Positions 46,525-56,385 are shown, numbered from the stretch's first letter. The stretch: DNA of 63,449 nt from Microcoleus vaginatus WJT46-NPBG5 (GCA_019359355.1 JAHHHM010000032.1:1-63449), one strand, 5' to 3'. Program-made: numbers and translations. The notes: a model not told the origin generated them from the letters alone.

Positions 46525-46947
46525 AATATACCAGTCTTCTGGTGAGTCGAGTAACTTTACAAGACGGCTACACAGGAGCTTGAGTTCCTACAAAGCCGTA
46601 CAATCAATCTAGTCAATACTAACTCGCTTAAGACGGAGAAGCTATCAAGAGAAAAGTCCTGAGTCCTGAGTCCTGAGTCTTAAGTGCTAGGTGTTGAGTG
46701 AGAGAGTAAAGAGAAAAGTCCTCAATCTTGAGTGCTGGGTGAGAGTAAATCGATATAGATTGCCGAGATTGCCATTTTTGCTGCGTCTTGAAGAATAAAT
46801 TAAGTTGCCTTCCCAATTGGGGGACAGCTCACCAGACGTTTTGCCGGCACATCAAAAAGCAATTATTCAAAAATCGGTTACTTTTAACAGGTTCGTTAGC
46901 ATACTACTAACTATCATCTACCATAACTTACACCCTCCATATTTAAG
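46525..46947. other. intergenic region with heptamer repeats
   Basis: About 420 bases. A repeat cluster occupies 46656-46746 with gtcctga heptamers and related gagtcttaagtgctag units. Upstream of it lies the DUF928 leader, and downstream the promoter of the transglutaminase gene. No gene seen. Confidence 0.6.
46656..46746. repeat. short tandem heptamer repeats (GTCCTGA family)
   Basis: Exact tandem gtcctga units at 46656-46676, followed by degenerate gtgctag / gtgttga units and a second cluster with gagaaaagtcct. Same family as the 2850 and 31440 repeats. Confidence 0.8.
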
Positions 46948-48624
46948 ATGGCTCCCGATTCCCCAATTTCCCCCCCGACACAAAATCCCTGGTTACGCAC
47001 AATCAGACCTCATGCAGTCTATGCGTTGCACGGGATGGCATTTGTTGACGATGCACTGATCGCCATAGATTCAGTACGTGGCCATTTGCTAAAGATTGAT
47101 TGCACGACTGAAAACACCAGCATTCTCAATCCCTATCAGGCTACAGATTTTATCGATGTCACCGGCTTGGCGGTATGGGAGGATACCCTTTGGTTTACCC
47201 GTGACGAAAGTGTGTACTTCTGTAAGTTAGGTGAGTTCACGCCGCAACATTTTGTCACCTTACCCTACCTCGCTAATGGCGTGGCAGTGCGGGGTTCAAC
47301 CGTTTATGTCACCTGCCAAAAAGCCGGCTACATTCTGGTTTTTAATTGCAACAGCGGCCAGCAAATTACTAAGTTCCGCGCCCCAGGGATTGGAGTCGAG
47401 AACATTACCGTGCGCGAAGAAGAACTTTGGCTGTGCGACACTAGCGAGCAAAGCGTCTACTGCATGGATCGGGCCACCGGCGAGGTGCGCTTTAGTGTGC
47501 TAACGCCCTTTGAATCGCCCACCGGCTTAGCATTTCATGTGAACCCCGAAACCGGCCAAGATGTTCTTTATGTTGCCTACGCCGGCGAAGAAGCTTATAT
47601 CCGGGACGATCCTAACTCACCCGACCCTCACCAGCTCACGTTTCGAGACCGCACCTTCATTCATCCGCTTTACGTTCACTACGACGAAGCCGGTCGTTAC
47701 GCCCTCTCCAACGGCTATCTGATTGAGATGTCGTATGTAGAGGAACTGGCCCCCTTAGAGGAGGTCAGCGTAGACGATTTAGAATGGCGCATCGCCCTTC
47801 CGTCTAATACACATCGGCAAAAAGTCAGATCCATTGAAGCGGTAGGGTTCCCCTTCACCGAAGAAATCCAAGATGGCGAACGGGTTGCCGTGTTCAAATT
47901 TGATACCCTCAAACCCAACGAAGCCCGCATATTTGGATGGAAAGCTTTGCTAGAAGTCCACAGCATCAAATATCGCCTAAAACCCAGCGATGTTGAAACC
48001 GCGCCGGAAATGCCGGCAAACTATCCCGCGCTTTATCTGGTGGATAATGACAACTTGGCAATGGATACTGAGATCATGCGCCTAGCTGCCGGTGAAGCAA
48101 TTGGAACCGAAACCAATTTGCTGCGGAAAGTGCGGAGCATCCGCGATTACGTCTATGACCAGCTATCCTACGGCATTAAACCTCACATTGATACCCCCGA
48201 TGTAGCCCTAGAAAGGGGCGTGGGTTCCTGTGGGGAGTATGTGGGAATCTTACTCGCCCTGATGCGCCTGAATGGCATTGCTTGCCGGACGATTGGGCGC
48301 TACAAATGCCCAGCCTATCCTGACCGGCTATTAGTACCCCTGATGCCAGACTTTAATCATGTGTGGTTAGAGTTCTACGCACCTGGATTTGGGTGGTTGC
48401 CGATGGAATCCAACCCGGATGATATCCAAGAACAAGGCCCATACCCGATGCGATTTTTCATGGGGTTGGCTTGGTATCACATTGAAATTGGCAAAGGAAT
48501 CCGCTTTGCCACGCTGACACAATACGGACAGCCGGTGGACAAAGAAAACGTTTCCATTGGTGATCTTGCCATCAATCACGTCCGATTCAAAATCTTAGAA
48601 GAACTGGTGCCGGGAGGAAACTAA
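46948..48624 (+). CDS. transglutaminase-like protein with a beta-propeller-like N-terminus
   Basis: 558 residues. The first about 300 residues carry repeats reminiscent of NHL/beta-propeller blades (VTGLAVWEDTLWFTRDE, NGVAVRGSTVYVTCQ, ENITVREEELWLCDT). The C-terminal part is a transglutaminase-like cysteine protease fold: Cys428 in GSCGEY, His471 in FNHVWLEF, and an acidic residue a few positions on (ESNPDD). All catalytic positions are present. No signal peptide. Substrate unknown. Confidence 0.85.
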   Translation: MAPDSPISPPTQNPWLRTIRPHAVYALHGMAFVDDALIAIDSVRGHLLKIDCTTENTSILNPYQATDFIDVTGLAVWEDTLWFTRDESVYFCKLGEFTPQHFVTLPYLANGVAVRGSTVYVTCQKAGYILVFNCNSGQQITKFRAPGIGVENITVREEELWLCDTSEQSVYCMDRATGEVRFSVLTPFESPTGLAFHVNPETGQDVLYVAYAGEEAYIRDDPNSPDPHQLTFRDRTFIHPLYVHYDEAGRYALSNGYLIEMSYVEELAPLEEVSVDDLEWRIALPSNTHRQKVRSIEAVGFPFTEEIQDGERVAVFKFDTLKPNEARIFGWKALLEVHSIKYRLKPSDVETAPEMPANYPALYLVDNDNLAMDTEIMRLAAGEAIGTETNLLRKVRSIRDYVYDQLSYGIKPHIDTPDVALERGVGSCGEYVGILLALMRLNGIACRTIGRYKCPAYPDRLLVPLMPDFNHVWLEFYAPGFGWLPMESNPDDIQEQGPYPMRFFMGLAWYHIEIGKGIRFATLTQYGQPVDKENVSIGDLAINHVRFKILEELVPGGN

Positions 48625-48640
48625 GTCAAGAAGTTGGAGA

Positions 48641-48674
48641 CTGCCGGCAGGAAAAGCGTTTGTCCTGCCGGCAG
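48641..48674. terminator. 12-bp stem-loop built from GCCGGC sites
   Basis: ctgccggcagga (48641-48652) and tcctgccggcag (48663-48674) form a perfect 12-bp stem. It lies between the convergent transglutaminase and ftsY genes and can act on both strands, although no T-run is evident. Confidence 0.65.
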
Positions 48675-48734
48675 CGCCGAATTGACTAAAATCTTGATAT
48701 TTTCGCCCTCGGTTTCTATCTTTCCATCTCTCCA

Positions 48735-50528
48735 TCAGCCACTGAGCAAGGCTTCCACAAACTCATAGCTGGAAAAGGGACGCAAGTCTTCAATGCCTTC
48801 GCCGGCACCGATAAACCGGATGGGCAAACCGAGCTGTTTCACGACAGCCAGGGCAATGCCCCCCTTAGCACTTCCGTCCAGTTTTGTCAATACAACACCA
48901 CTTAACTGGGCAGCTTGTGCGAACACTTCTGCTTGCCGCAGACCGTTTTGGCCCAAAGTGGCATCCAAAACCAGTAGAGATTGAATGTTGGCATTCGGGG
49001 CTTTTTTATCGATAATCCGCCGGATTTTGCTGAGTTCTTCCATCAGGTTTTTCTTGTTTTGGAGGCGACCTGCTGTGTCTACCAGTAGCAGTTCTGTCCC
49101 TCGCGCTTGGGCTGCAGCAATAGCGTCAAACACGACTGCTGCGGGGTCAGTGTTTTGCCCTGGATTAGCAATCACCTCAACTTCACTGCGCTGGCCCCAA
49201 ATCTTCACCTGTTGGACGGCTGCAGCGCGGAAGGTATCAGCGGCGGCAATCAAGCATTTATAACCGGATTTTTGGCCGATGTGGGCAATTTTGCCGATGG
49301 TCGTTGTTTTACCGGCACCATTAACGCCGGTGATTAACCAGATATTCAGCTCGTCTTTTTCCGGGGCAAAGGTGGGATTGTAAGACTTGCCGGTGGGCCG
49401 GTCTAGCATATCGCGCAAAATTGTTTTCAGATAGGCAATCGCGCCTTCTGGGTTCAGCGCTTCCTCCCGCAACTTTTTCTGGAGGGCGTTAATAATGTAA
49501 TCAGTCGCCTCCACCCCAACGTCTGCTTGCAACAGCAGCGACTCAATCTCCATCACCCCAGCTTGGTTCAGCGGGCCTTGACCCACAATTGCCTTGAGCT
49601 GGTTAATTAAACTGCGACGGGTTTTATCTAAACCTTGCCGGAGTTTTTTGAGCCAAGTGATTTCTTCAATAGAAATATCTTCAGGACGCCGGCCTTGAGC
49701 GGCCAAAATTTCTGCTGACCAGAGGAACCCTTCGTCAAAGACAAAATCAGCAACCTCTTCAGTTTGGACAGCCGCCGGTTTGACAATTTCCGGTTCCGGC
49801 GAGTCAACCGCTGAGGCTTTGAGCCGTTCCAATCGCGCTTGCCGATCAGCTTCTGCCCTAGCCCACAAAGGCAGCGCTGCTGGGGTTTCCTCAGTGCTGA
49901 GTGATGGATCTGGCGTGAGTTTTGAGTCCTCAGTGTTGAGTACCGGCTCAGTCGTGAGTTCTTCTTGAGTGTTCAGTGCCGGCTCAACCTCTTCAGCCAC
50001 TTCACCGGCTGCTGCGCTTTCGGCTGCGGTTTCTGTGAGGGCGGCTGGTTCCTCTGCTGGCGGTTCCTCGGCTACGATTTCAGGCGCTGCCGGGGTTTCT
50101 TCAGTGGGGAGTGCCGGCTCAGCAATCGGGGCGGTTTCAGGTTCTGCTGCCGGCTCAACTTGTTCTGCCACTTCGCCGGCTGCTGCACTTTCAGCGGCGG
50201 TTTCTGTGAGGATGGCTGGTTCTTCGGCTGTCTGCGGTTCCTCAGTTTGGATATCGGCAACCAAGTTGATCTCCTCAGCCGGCTCAACTGCCGGTGTTGC
50301 CGTTTGCGCTTCTACTTCCTGCTGTTGCTTCTGAATATTTTTGTAAGCTGCCTTCGCCCAGTTGAGGTAATCCGCTGCCACCTCTGGTGATTGCTGCTCA
50401 GTTGATGCGGATTCAGAAGCTGATTCAGCAGATTCTGTTTCAGGCTGAGGGGCAGCCGGTTGAGACTGCTCCTCTTCTTTTTCGTCAGATTTATCACTAA
50501 ACTGGCGGCGGAACCAATTAAACACCAT
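48735..50528 (-). CDS. ftsY: signal recognition particle receptor FtsY
   Basis: 597 residues. The C-terminal NG domain has TGVNGAGKTTTIGK (P-loop), DTFRAAA, DTAGR and TKLDGSAKGG, all intact. FtsY docks SRP-ribosome complexes at the membrane. The N-terminal about 240 residues form a very acidic Ala/Glu/Pro/Thr-rich extension containing a duplicated segment (AALTETAAESAAAGEVAE in two copies) and a part near residues 185-220 (VLNTEDSKL...SLSTEETP) encoded by heptamer-repeat-like DNA. Such acidic extensions are usual in FtsY but this one is long. Followed by nusB and a DUF502 gene. Confidence 0.96.
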   Translation of the reverse strand: MVFNWFRRQFSDKSDEKEEEQSQPAAPQPETESAESASESASTEQQSPEVAADYLNWAKAAYKNIQKQQQEVEAQTATPAVEPAEEINLVADIQTEEPQTAEEPAILTETAAESAAAGEVAEQVEPAAEPETAPIAEPALPTEETPAAPEIVAEEPPAEEPAALTETAAESAAAGEVAEEVEPALNTQEELTTEPVLNTEDSKLTPDPSLSTEETPAALPLWARAEADRQARLERLKASAVDSPEPEIVKPAAVQTEEVADFVFDEGFLWSAEILAAQGRRPEDISIEEITWLKKLRQGLDKTRRSLINQLKAIVGQGPLNQAGVMEIESLLLQADVGVEATDYIINALQKKLREEALNPEGAIAYLKTILRDMLDRPTGKSYNPTFAPEKDELNIWLITGVNGAGKTTTIGKIAHIGQKSGYKCLIAAADTFRAAAVQQVKIWGQRSEVEVIANPGQNTDPAAVVFDAIAAAQARGTELLLVDTAGRLQNKKNLMEELSKIRRIIDKKAPNANIQSLLVLDATLGQNGLRQAEVFAQAAQLSGVVLTKLDGSAKGGIALAVVKQLGLPIRFIGAGEGIEDLRPFSSYEFVEALLSG

Positions 50529-50645
50529 TACCCTTTTCCAAAATGCTGCCGGCGATGTTGATTTTCAATTTTAGATTGTCAGATGTCAGTTCGTTACCAG
50601 ATCAAGGGTGGGGGAAACCCGCCGCTAGCCACTAACGCTTGACCC

Positions 50646-51275
50646 TTACGGATTTCTCTTGACCCCTTTGGTTGCGTCAGACACCCGGCGCAACACACCA
50701 TTGATAAATCGGTGTCCCTCGTCGCCGCTGTAGCGTTTCGCAATTTCCACTGCTTCGTTAATGGCGACTTTGTCAGGAACGCCTAGAAACTGCATTTCTA
50801 CCACCGCGATCCGCAAGATATCTTGGTCAATGCGGGCCAAGCGATTTAACTGCCAATCTACCAACGCTTCTGTGAGGATGCCATCAATTTGCTGCCGGCG
50901 TTCGCTCAGCACGCTGAGAATCTCTAGGGTGTAGGCGCGGACTTCTTTTTGGTTGGCAAGCTGGATAAATTCTGGAAGTTCCAACGCCATCCCCAGCCGG
51001 TTAATTGCGGTTTGGCCCAGTTCCACGGCTTCTTTAACCATCACTCGGGCACCTTCAACTTCGGTGGTGCGGGTTTCGCTACTTAAGAGGCGATCACTGC
51101 TGCGTTTCAGTTCTGCTGCAGCGGTTTCAAGGACGTCATGAACTTCTGTCGTTAGGGTACGCACAGCCGCTAATACTACATCTTGTAACTGCTGCGCTGC
51201 TAATTTTTCCAGATTGGCACTCAGCTGGCTCTGGCTTAGCAAAGCCAGTTCACGGGAAATTCTTCGAGCTTGCAT
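50646..51275 (-). CDS. nusB: transcription antitermination factor NusB
   Basis: 209 residues: the canonical NusB domain (about 90-200, [19 protein letters not shown] and [21 protein letters not shown]) preceded by a long helical N-terminal extension typical of cyanobacterial NusB. NusB with NusE promotes antitermination in rRNA operons. Gene order DUF502-nusB-ftsY is conserved in cyanobacteria. Confidence 0.95.
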   Translation of the reverse strand: MQARRISRELALLSQSQLSANLEKLAAQQLQDVVLAAVRTLTTEVHDVLETAAAELKRSSDRLLSSETRTTEVEGARVMVKEAVELGQTAINRLGMALELPEFIQLANQKEVRAYTLEILSVLSERRQQIDGILTEALVDWQLNRLARIDQDILRIAVVEMQFLGVPDKVAINEAVEIAKRYSGDEGHRFINGVLRRVSDATKGVKRNP

Positions 51276-51307
51276 GACGGCTAACCTTGACCTTTATTTC
51301 CTAATTT

Positions 51308-52036
51308 TTATATTTCTTCTTCTGCTGGTATCGCCTGCCGTCGCCCCTCAAAGCGCAATGGTTCCAGTTTTCTGTCTGGGGCGTTAGCCAAAGAACAGGC
51401 GATGATTGAGGAGTTTGGACTGACAATTCCACCGGAAATTACCACTTTAAAAGCATCTTCTATGGACATTGAGAGGTTAATGGCTTCTTCTTCTGGGACA
51501 ATGGCGTACCAGCCGGTGGTAGGGTTTGGCGTGGTTGGGATGAAAACGCTGAGCATGGAGCCGGACAAGTGAGACTGAATATCGCTGCTGAGCGTACCTG
51601 TGACAAACGCCAGTGCCCATATACCCTTGCGGGGGTACTCCACCAAGATCACGCGGCGAAACTTGCTATTAGAGTCCTTCAGGAGCGTTTCTAGTAGCTG
51701 TTTCAGGGTTTTATAAACCGAGCCGGCCAGAGGAATGGCTTGCAGGATACGCTCACCGAAATCGAGCAGCCACCGCCCCACAAAGTTGCGAGCCATCAAG
51801 CCGATCAAGAGAATACTCAGCAATGGTACAGCCAGTCCCACCACTAAATTCAGCACATTGACCAAGATGGGATGCAAACCATCAAAGGGATTGATCTGCT
51901 TAGGAATGCGGGTGAGAAAGTTGATCACCCAGTTAGCGATGGTAATTGTCAGCCAGATAGTCGTCGCTAGGGGAATCACCACTAGCAGACCGGCAATTAG
52001 ATCATTCTTTAAGTCCTGCATGAAGCGATGGGTCAC
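51308..52036 (-). CDS. DUF502 membrane protein
   Basis: 242 residues, DUF502 family. Two or three N-terminal membrane segments (ALLVVIPLATTIWLTI, LNLVVGLAVPLLSILLIGL), then a soluble C-terminal domain with YPRKGIWALAFVTG and PTTPNPTTGWYAIVP, the conserved family motifs. Function unknown; conserved next to nusB. 33 bases upstream of nusB, so likely one operon with nusB and ftsY. Confidence 0.92.
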   Translation of the reverse strand: MTHRFMQDLKNDLIAGLLVVIPLATTIWLTITIANWVINFLTRIPKQINPFDGLHPILVNVLNLVVGLAVPLLSILLIGLMARNFVGRWLLDFGERILQAIPLAGSVYKTLKQLLETLLKDSNSKFRRVILVEYPRKGIWALAFVTGTLSSDIQSHLSGSMLSVFIPTTPNPTTGWYAIVPEEEAINLSMSIEDAFKVVISGGIVSPNSSIIACSLANAPDRKLEPLRFEGRRQAIPAEEEI

Positions 52037-52486
52037 AGATAGCCTACTCTCCTTGAACTGGCTGTGGAAATTATGGCACTCCCAACGAAGCGCTAGGAGT
52101 TGCTGGCGGCATGATCAATGAGATTTTTAACCCAACACCCCGGCGGGGCGAACTGCCAGCGATTCTGCCTTACCGGGCTTTACACGCACCTGTCTCGACT
52201 GAGCGGGAGTGGCTGGGAGCTCTACTCATTATTGTGTCAGATTTGTAAAGAAAGGTTTCAAATCTATTAAACCCTGAGTTGCATCGCTGCCTCTGGCTGA
52301 ATCAGCCCGAATCAGCGCAATCTTACATAAAAATAATAACTAACTCGCTCCAGTCCTGAGACGAGGGCAATCCCTTCTATGTTAGAGGTTTGCTTACTGA
52401 GGGAAATGAGCAGATGACGAGCTATTTGGATAGCTTAAAATAATTAGTATCAAATTTAACATTAATTTTGATACCGCCGATCTCGG
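52037..52486. other. intergenic region with a stem-loop at 52447-52474
   Basis: About 450 bases without a gene. gtatcaaa (52447-52454) pairs with tttgatac (52467-52474), an 8-bp stem 13 bases past the end of the glycosyltransferase gene, probably its terminator. The DUF502 leader occupies the left end. Confidence 0.55.
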
Positions 52487-53383
52487 TTAAGCTTGTGGCT
52501 CGGAGAGGGCTTTGGCCGAATCGGCGTTGGACTCTTCAGCAGATGTGGTTTTGGGTTCTAGTGTGGGAACCGGCAGATTCTCCATTTCCCAGACTTTCAG
52601 CAAAATTAGGTATTCGTAAAAAGCTTGCAAGGTACACCAGGCAAAGCCGGCCCTGCCATCTAGAAAACCGCCCAGCAGGAAATACATATAGAGAAAGCGC
52701 AGCAAAGGTCTGAAGGGTAAGCGCAGGGACAAATCTTTGAGGGCGCGGCGTCTAGCGACTTCCGAGTGCCCCAGGACTAAATCCCGTAAACTGACGCTAC
52801 CTTTCTCTAGCTGCCGCAGGGTTTCAGCGGCTTCATCGGTGGAATAGCGGTTATGTTTTTCAATCCACCGGCTCAACCCTTTACTGCACGTGTAATGGGG
52901 GTAAGTTTCTGTTATAAAGCCGGTGGGTCCCTCGCAAACTTCTCGTTCGGTATGTCCGTAGTCGCTAAACCAGACTTTGTCTTTACGGAATAGCCGCATT
53001 TGGTAGCGTGGATACTGGGTACTGCGCCGAATCCACCGATCCATGAAGATGACTTGCTCAGCGACGTAGTAACCGATGTATTCCTCTGTCTTCGTGGCTT
53101 CCAGGCATTCTTGAAATAGTGCCGGTGTCATTCGTTCATCGGCTTCAAGAATATAAACCCATTCATACTTTGTCGGAACGGATTGCAGCATCCAAGTCCG
53201 CTGCTTTCCGTGAGTTTCAAAGGGGTGCTGCACCAAGCGCACAGGATAGCGGTGGACAATTTCTACAGTGCGATCCCGACTAAACGAATCAACCACGATA
53301 ATATCATCCGACATTAGGGCTGATTCAATGCAAGCCCCAATATCAATTTCTTCGTTGTAGGTGAGGATATAAATAGAAAACAT
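52487..53383 (-). CDS. family 2 glycosyltransferase
   Basis: About 298 residues from ATG 53383 (MFSIYILTYNEE); a longer in-frame start at 53422 is less likely. The GT-A nucleotide-binding fold shows YNEEIDIGACIESA and VVDSFSRDRT, with the EADER/DD-type metal motif near residue 98. It resembles WaaE/KdtX-type glycosyltransferases acting on envelope polysaccharides. It neighbours the HpsJ-like and fused-GT genes, suggesting exopolysaccharide synthesis. Confidence 0.87.
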   Translation of the reverse strand: MFSIYILTYNEEIDIGACIESALMSDDIIVVDSFSRDRTVEIVHRYPVRLVQHPFETHGKQRTWMLQSVPTKYEWVYILEADERMTPALFQECLEATKTEEYIGYYVAEQVIFMDRWIRRSTQYPRYQMRLFRKDKVWFSDYGHTEREVCEGPTGFITETYPHYTCSKGLSRWIEKHNRYSTDEAAETLRQLEKGSVSLRDLVLGHSEVARRRALKDLSLRLPFRPLLRFLYMYFLLGGFLDGRAGFAWCTLQAFYEYLILLKVWEMENLPVPTLEPKTTSAEESNADSAKALSEPQA

Positions 53384-53427
53384 TTCTGGAAATCGCGTGA
53401 GGAGCAATAAAGGAATAATCAAGCCTT

Positions 53428-53482
53428 GAAAATTAAAAATTAAAAAACAAAAGTTACTTGATCATTTTTTAATTTTTAATTT
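53428..53482. repeat. perfect 19-bp A/T inverted repeat
   Basis: aaaattaaaaattaaaaaa (53428-53446) and its exact reverse complement (53464-53482) flank a 17-base spacer between the HpsJ-like and glycosyltransferase genes. It resembles the attaaaa heptamer repeat family and may serve as a terminator or mRNA-stability hairpin. Confidence 0.7.
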
Positions 53483-53540
53483 TGTGGTTTAATTTATTCC
53501 CTAAGAAAGCGAATGTCTAAACCAGCGATCTGAGGGTTCA

Positions 53541-54374
53541 TTAGCGAGGTGCGTTTTTACGCCGGCCTACTTTGACATACCCTAAGTTTTTTAATCCAGT
53601 CCAGCCAATTGCCATATAGCCAAATGCCAAAAGCAAACTGCTAATGCCGGTTTGCAATCCAGATTTTAAAGAAGTCAGTTTCGTTTGGTCTTCAAGTTGC
53701 TGCCGGTTGCCCCGAATTCGGCTAAGCTCTCGATTGCTAAGGGTTTCAGCATTAAATTGCTGCTGAACAAACTGGTCAATGGCCTGGGGGTCTTGCTTAA
53801 ATCTCTGAAGTAACTCTGCTTGTTCTTTGGGAACGCGACCGCTTTTAATCGCTTCATCAAGTTTCTGTGGATCTTTGACGAGTTCGGCTAGCTGGGTTTT
53901 GACGAGTGTTTGCTGCTTTTCAATTTCCTTTTGGATATCAGCGTTACTAACTTGACTGGTTACTTGGAGTTCAGCTTGCTCTGCACGGGTCGTAATTTGA
54001 CCGAGTTTTTCATTCCTGTCAAGACGAACATTGTTGAGATGCAGGGGAAATAGCAACAAGAAAAGCAGCCCCAACAAGCTAGAAAGCACTAAGCTCCAAA
54101 ATTTTATGTCTAGAAAAGGTTTACGGTTGGAAGGCGATCCGCCGCCGGCGTTGCTCTCAATCCCATAGCCGGCGAAAATCAGGCCCAGACCTACCATCGG
54201 GAGAATTCCCCGCTCGACGATCTGGCTAGTGAAGGCCATCTGCCAGGGTCTGTCTAGGAAGTTGGGCGGAAACAGCACAATCGCACAGTCAAGCAGATAA
54301 GCCACTATTAAGATTGTGCCAACAATCGTGAGCATTCGAGCGGCTATGGAGGAAGGTTGACGGCTATCAATCAT
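53541..54374 (-). CDS. HpsJ-like membrane protein
   Basis: 277 residues. N-terminal membrane segments (about 16-38, 51-70, 93-113), a long coiled-coil/soluble middle (KEIEKQQTLVKTQLAELVKDPQKL...), and a C-terminal hydrophobic segment (GISSLLLAFGYMAIGW). This fits HpsJ-family proteins of the hormogonium polysaccharide locus. The neighbouring glycosyltransferase genes agree. Identification is by layout more than by exact motif. Confidence 0.75.
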   Translation of the reverse strand: MIDSRQPSSIAARMLTIVGTILIVAYLLDCAIVLFPPNFLDRPWQMAFTSQIVERGILPMVGLGLIFAGYGIESNAGGGSPSNRKPFLDIKFWSLVLSSLLGLLFLLLFPLHLNNVRLDRNEKLGQITTRAEQAELQVTSQVSNADIQKEIEKQQTLVKTQLAELVKDPQKLDEAIKSGRVPKEQAELLQRFKQDPQAIDQFVQQQFNAETLSNRELSRIRGNRQQLEDQTKLTSLKSGLQTGISSLLLAFGYMAIGWTGLKNLGYVKVGRRKNAPR

Positions 54375-54581
54375 AGAATTCTCAGCTTTGTTGCTTGTTG
54401 TCTACTTCAAAGTTACCGGATTGCTATAAAAAAATTCCCTGTCTCTGATAGAAATGACACATCAAGTTGGGAAAACCGGCCAAAAAATGGGGGAGAGGGG
54501 GATAGGAAAGAGATTTTCTCTCCTTGATTGCCCCAGAAAAGCTTAGAAAAGTTTGTCAGGTAAAGATCGGCGGTGGATTAA

Positions 54582-55910
54582 TCAACTTTTTTGCTGCCGG
54601 CGATACCAGCGTGCTAACCGAGTGGGTGCTACGCCGAGGAAATAGCTCATAATCACCAGTTGGTTAATCAATGTCGTTTTCACTACCCCAAGTTTCTGCC
54701 ACCGGCGTCCGGATGTCAGCACCGGCATCGCTACAATGTTAATCTTTCCCAGGCGTCGCAACCGGCGCATCATTTCAAAATCTTCCATAATCGCCATTTC
54801 TGGAAAGCCGCCGACGCGCTTAAACACCTGTGCCGGCATAAAAATCGCCTGATCGCCGTAGGGCATCCCAAACCAGCGGGAACGCCAATTCACGCCGGTT
54901 TCAATGAAGCGTAGCCCCTTGTGTTCGCCGTCTATTCGCAATTCAAAGGCACCGGCGATGACGTCTGAGTTGGAGAGTGTTTCTGTAATTACTTTGTCAA
55001 ACCCTTGGGGCAGTTGGGTGTCACCGTGGAGAAATAGCAAGATGTCGCCGGTGGCGATGGCTGCACCGGCATTCATTTGAGCCGCACGACCGGCTGGGCG
55101 GTAAATTACTTTTACACCCATCGATCTGGCCAAATCGTCTGTGCCATCCTCACTGCCGCCGTCTGCGACAATAATTTCTACCTGAGCAGATGATTGAGCG
55201 GTTCTCAGGGTTTTTTCAAGGGTGTCGGTCTCATTTAATACCGGCACGATGATGGAAATTTTGCGTGTTAGCTGCTTGAAGTTGGCAAATTGCTCATCTA
55301 AAAGCGCTAAATCTTCGGGTCGATCTATATCAGCTCGCTGGGGCAAAAGGCTGTAGGATAACTGCAATTGATTGGCGATTGTCAAGGTTTGTTGCAAAAC
55401 GGCGCTAGTGCCCCAGGTGATAGCGACAAACAAGTCTGGGATAAACCGGCTTAGCCCGATTAAATAATAGCCTCCGTCTTCTGCTGGGCCAAGAACTAAG
55501 TCGTGCCGGTGTAGTTCGTCAAAGGCATTGGCAAGCAGGGGGGGATCGATGCTGGGGCAATCTGTGCCAATAATTACGACTCGCTGGCTGCCGGTGGTAA
55601 ATGCTTCTTGAAATGCCCTTGCCATGCGTTCACCGAGATCGCCTTCTCCTTGAAGTCGGCAGGTAATTTGTGTGCCTAACCAGGCTTGCATTTGGGCTTG
55701 GGTGCTGCCGGTAAATCGGATTTCTGTAGTGAGTGAGCGGTTATTTGCGAGTTGTTTGACTTGGGCTAAGGTATGTTCAGCAAGGTGCCGGTGTAGTTCG
55801 GCTGCTTTTTGTGATCCGAGGGCAGGGATGAGTCGGGTTTTGGTTTTTCCAGGTTCTGGATACCGGGTAAAGATGATTTGGTGTTCGCGACTGTTTTGTA
55901 TTGAGTTCAC
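54582..55910 (-). CDS. fused TIGR04282/TIGR04283-type glycosyltransferase
   Basis: 442 residues. Residues about 10-210 match TIGR04282 (FTRYPEPGKTKTRLIP, GTDCPSIDPPLL, GPAEDGGYYLIGL), a nucleotidyltransferase-like family often called DUF2064. Residues 217-435 match TIGR04283 family 2 glycosyltransferases (SIIVPVLNETDTLEKTL, GGSEDGTDDLA, GDILLFLHGDTQLP, EDFEMMRRLRRLG). These two families often occur as neighbours, and here they are one protein. Proposed in the literature for arsenosugar synthesis; not proven here. Confidence 0.85.
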   Translation of the reverse strand: MNSIQNSREHQIIFTRYPEPGKTKTRLIPALGSQKAAELHRHLAEHTLAQVKQLANNRSLTTEIRFTGSTQAQMQAWLGTQITCRLQGEGDLGERMARAFQEAFTTGSQRVVIIGTDCPSIDPPLLANAFDELHRHDLVLGPAEDGGYYLIGLSRFIPDLFVAITWGTSAVLQQTLTIANQLQLSYSLLPQRADIDRPEDLALLDEQFANFKQLTRKISIIVPVLNETDTLEKTLRTAQSSAQVEIIVADGGSEDGTDDLARSMGVKVIYRPAGRAAQMNAGAAIATGDILLFLHGDTQLPQGFDKVITETLSNSDVIAGAFELRIDGEHKGLRFIETGVNWRSRWFGMPYGDQAIFMPAQVFKRVGGFPEMAIMEDFEMMRRLRRLGKINIVAMPVLTSGRRWQKLGVVKTTLINQLVIMSYFLGVAPTRLARWYRRQQKS

Positions 55911-56385
55911 GGTTTGTTCTTGACAAGATTGTTTGGGGATTTTTTTAGGGCTACTTTTTTAGGATTTGGATAAATTTAGATTTTTTAACCACAGATGAAT
56001 TCAGATGATAGCGCAGTGGGTCGGCCTACGCAGATGAGTTTTGATGAATACAAATGCAGTCTCCGCTTCTATTTTTAATATCCATTTCTGGGTTGTTTTT
56101 TCTAAATTATGATTGATAAATTTTTATTTATTTGATTAAAAAAGTTTATTTTTTAAGTTCTTTGTGTTATTATTTTTATAATGGAAGTTTGTGACAAAAA
56201 TTTATAAATATCACTCCTCCATTATGCAAATAATACCATGTCAATCTCTACTTTTGTTAAAAAAATGTAAATATTTTTGTGCTGGCCTATTATTTAGAAC
56301 ACCGGCATGGCAGATAATTATCTAATCCTATTCTGATTTTTAATCTTGGTTTGTGATATAGAGCCGAAAATAATTATAAAATCTT
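55911..56385. other. A/T-rich intergenic region with a dispersed repeat
   Basis: About 475 bases. The repeat aaccacagatgaattcagat (from about 55986) with cctacgcagatgag downstream belongs to the 155-215 family. The rest is very A/T-rich and presumably carries the promoter of the glycoside hydrolase gene. No gene. Confidence 0.5.
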
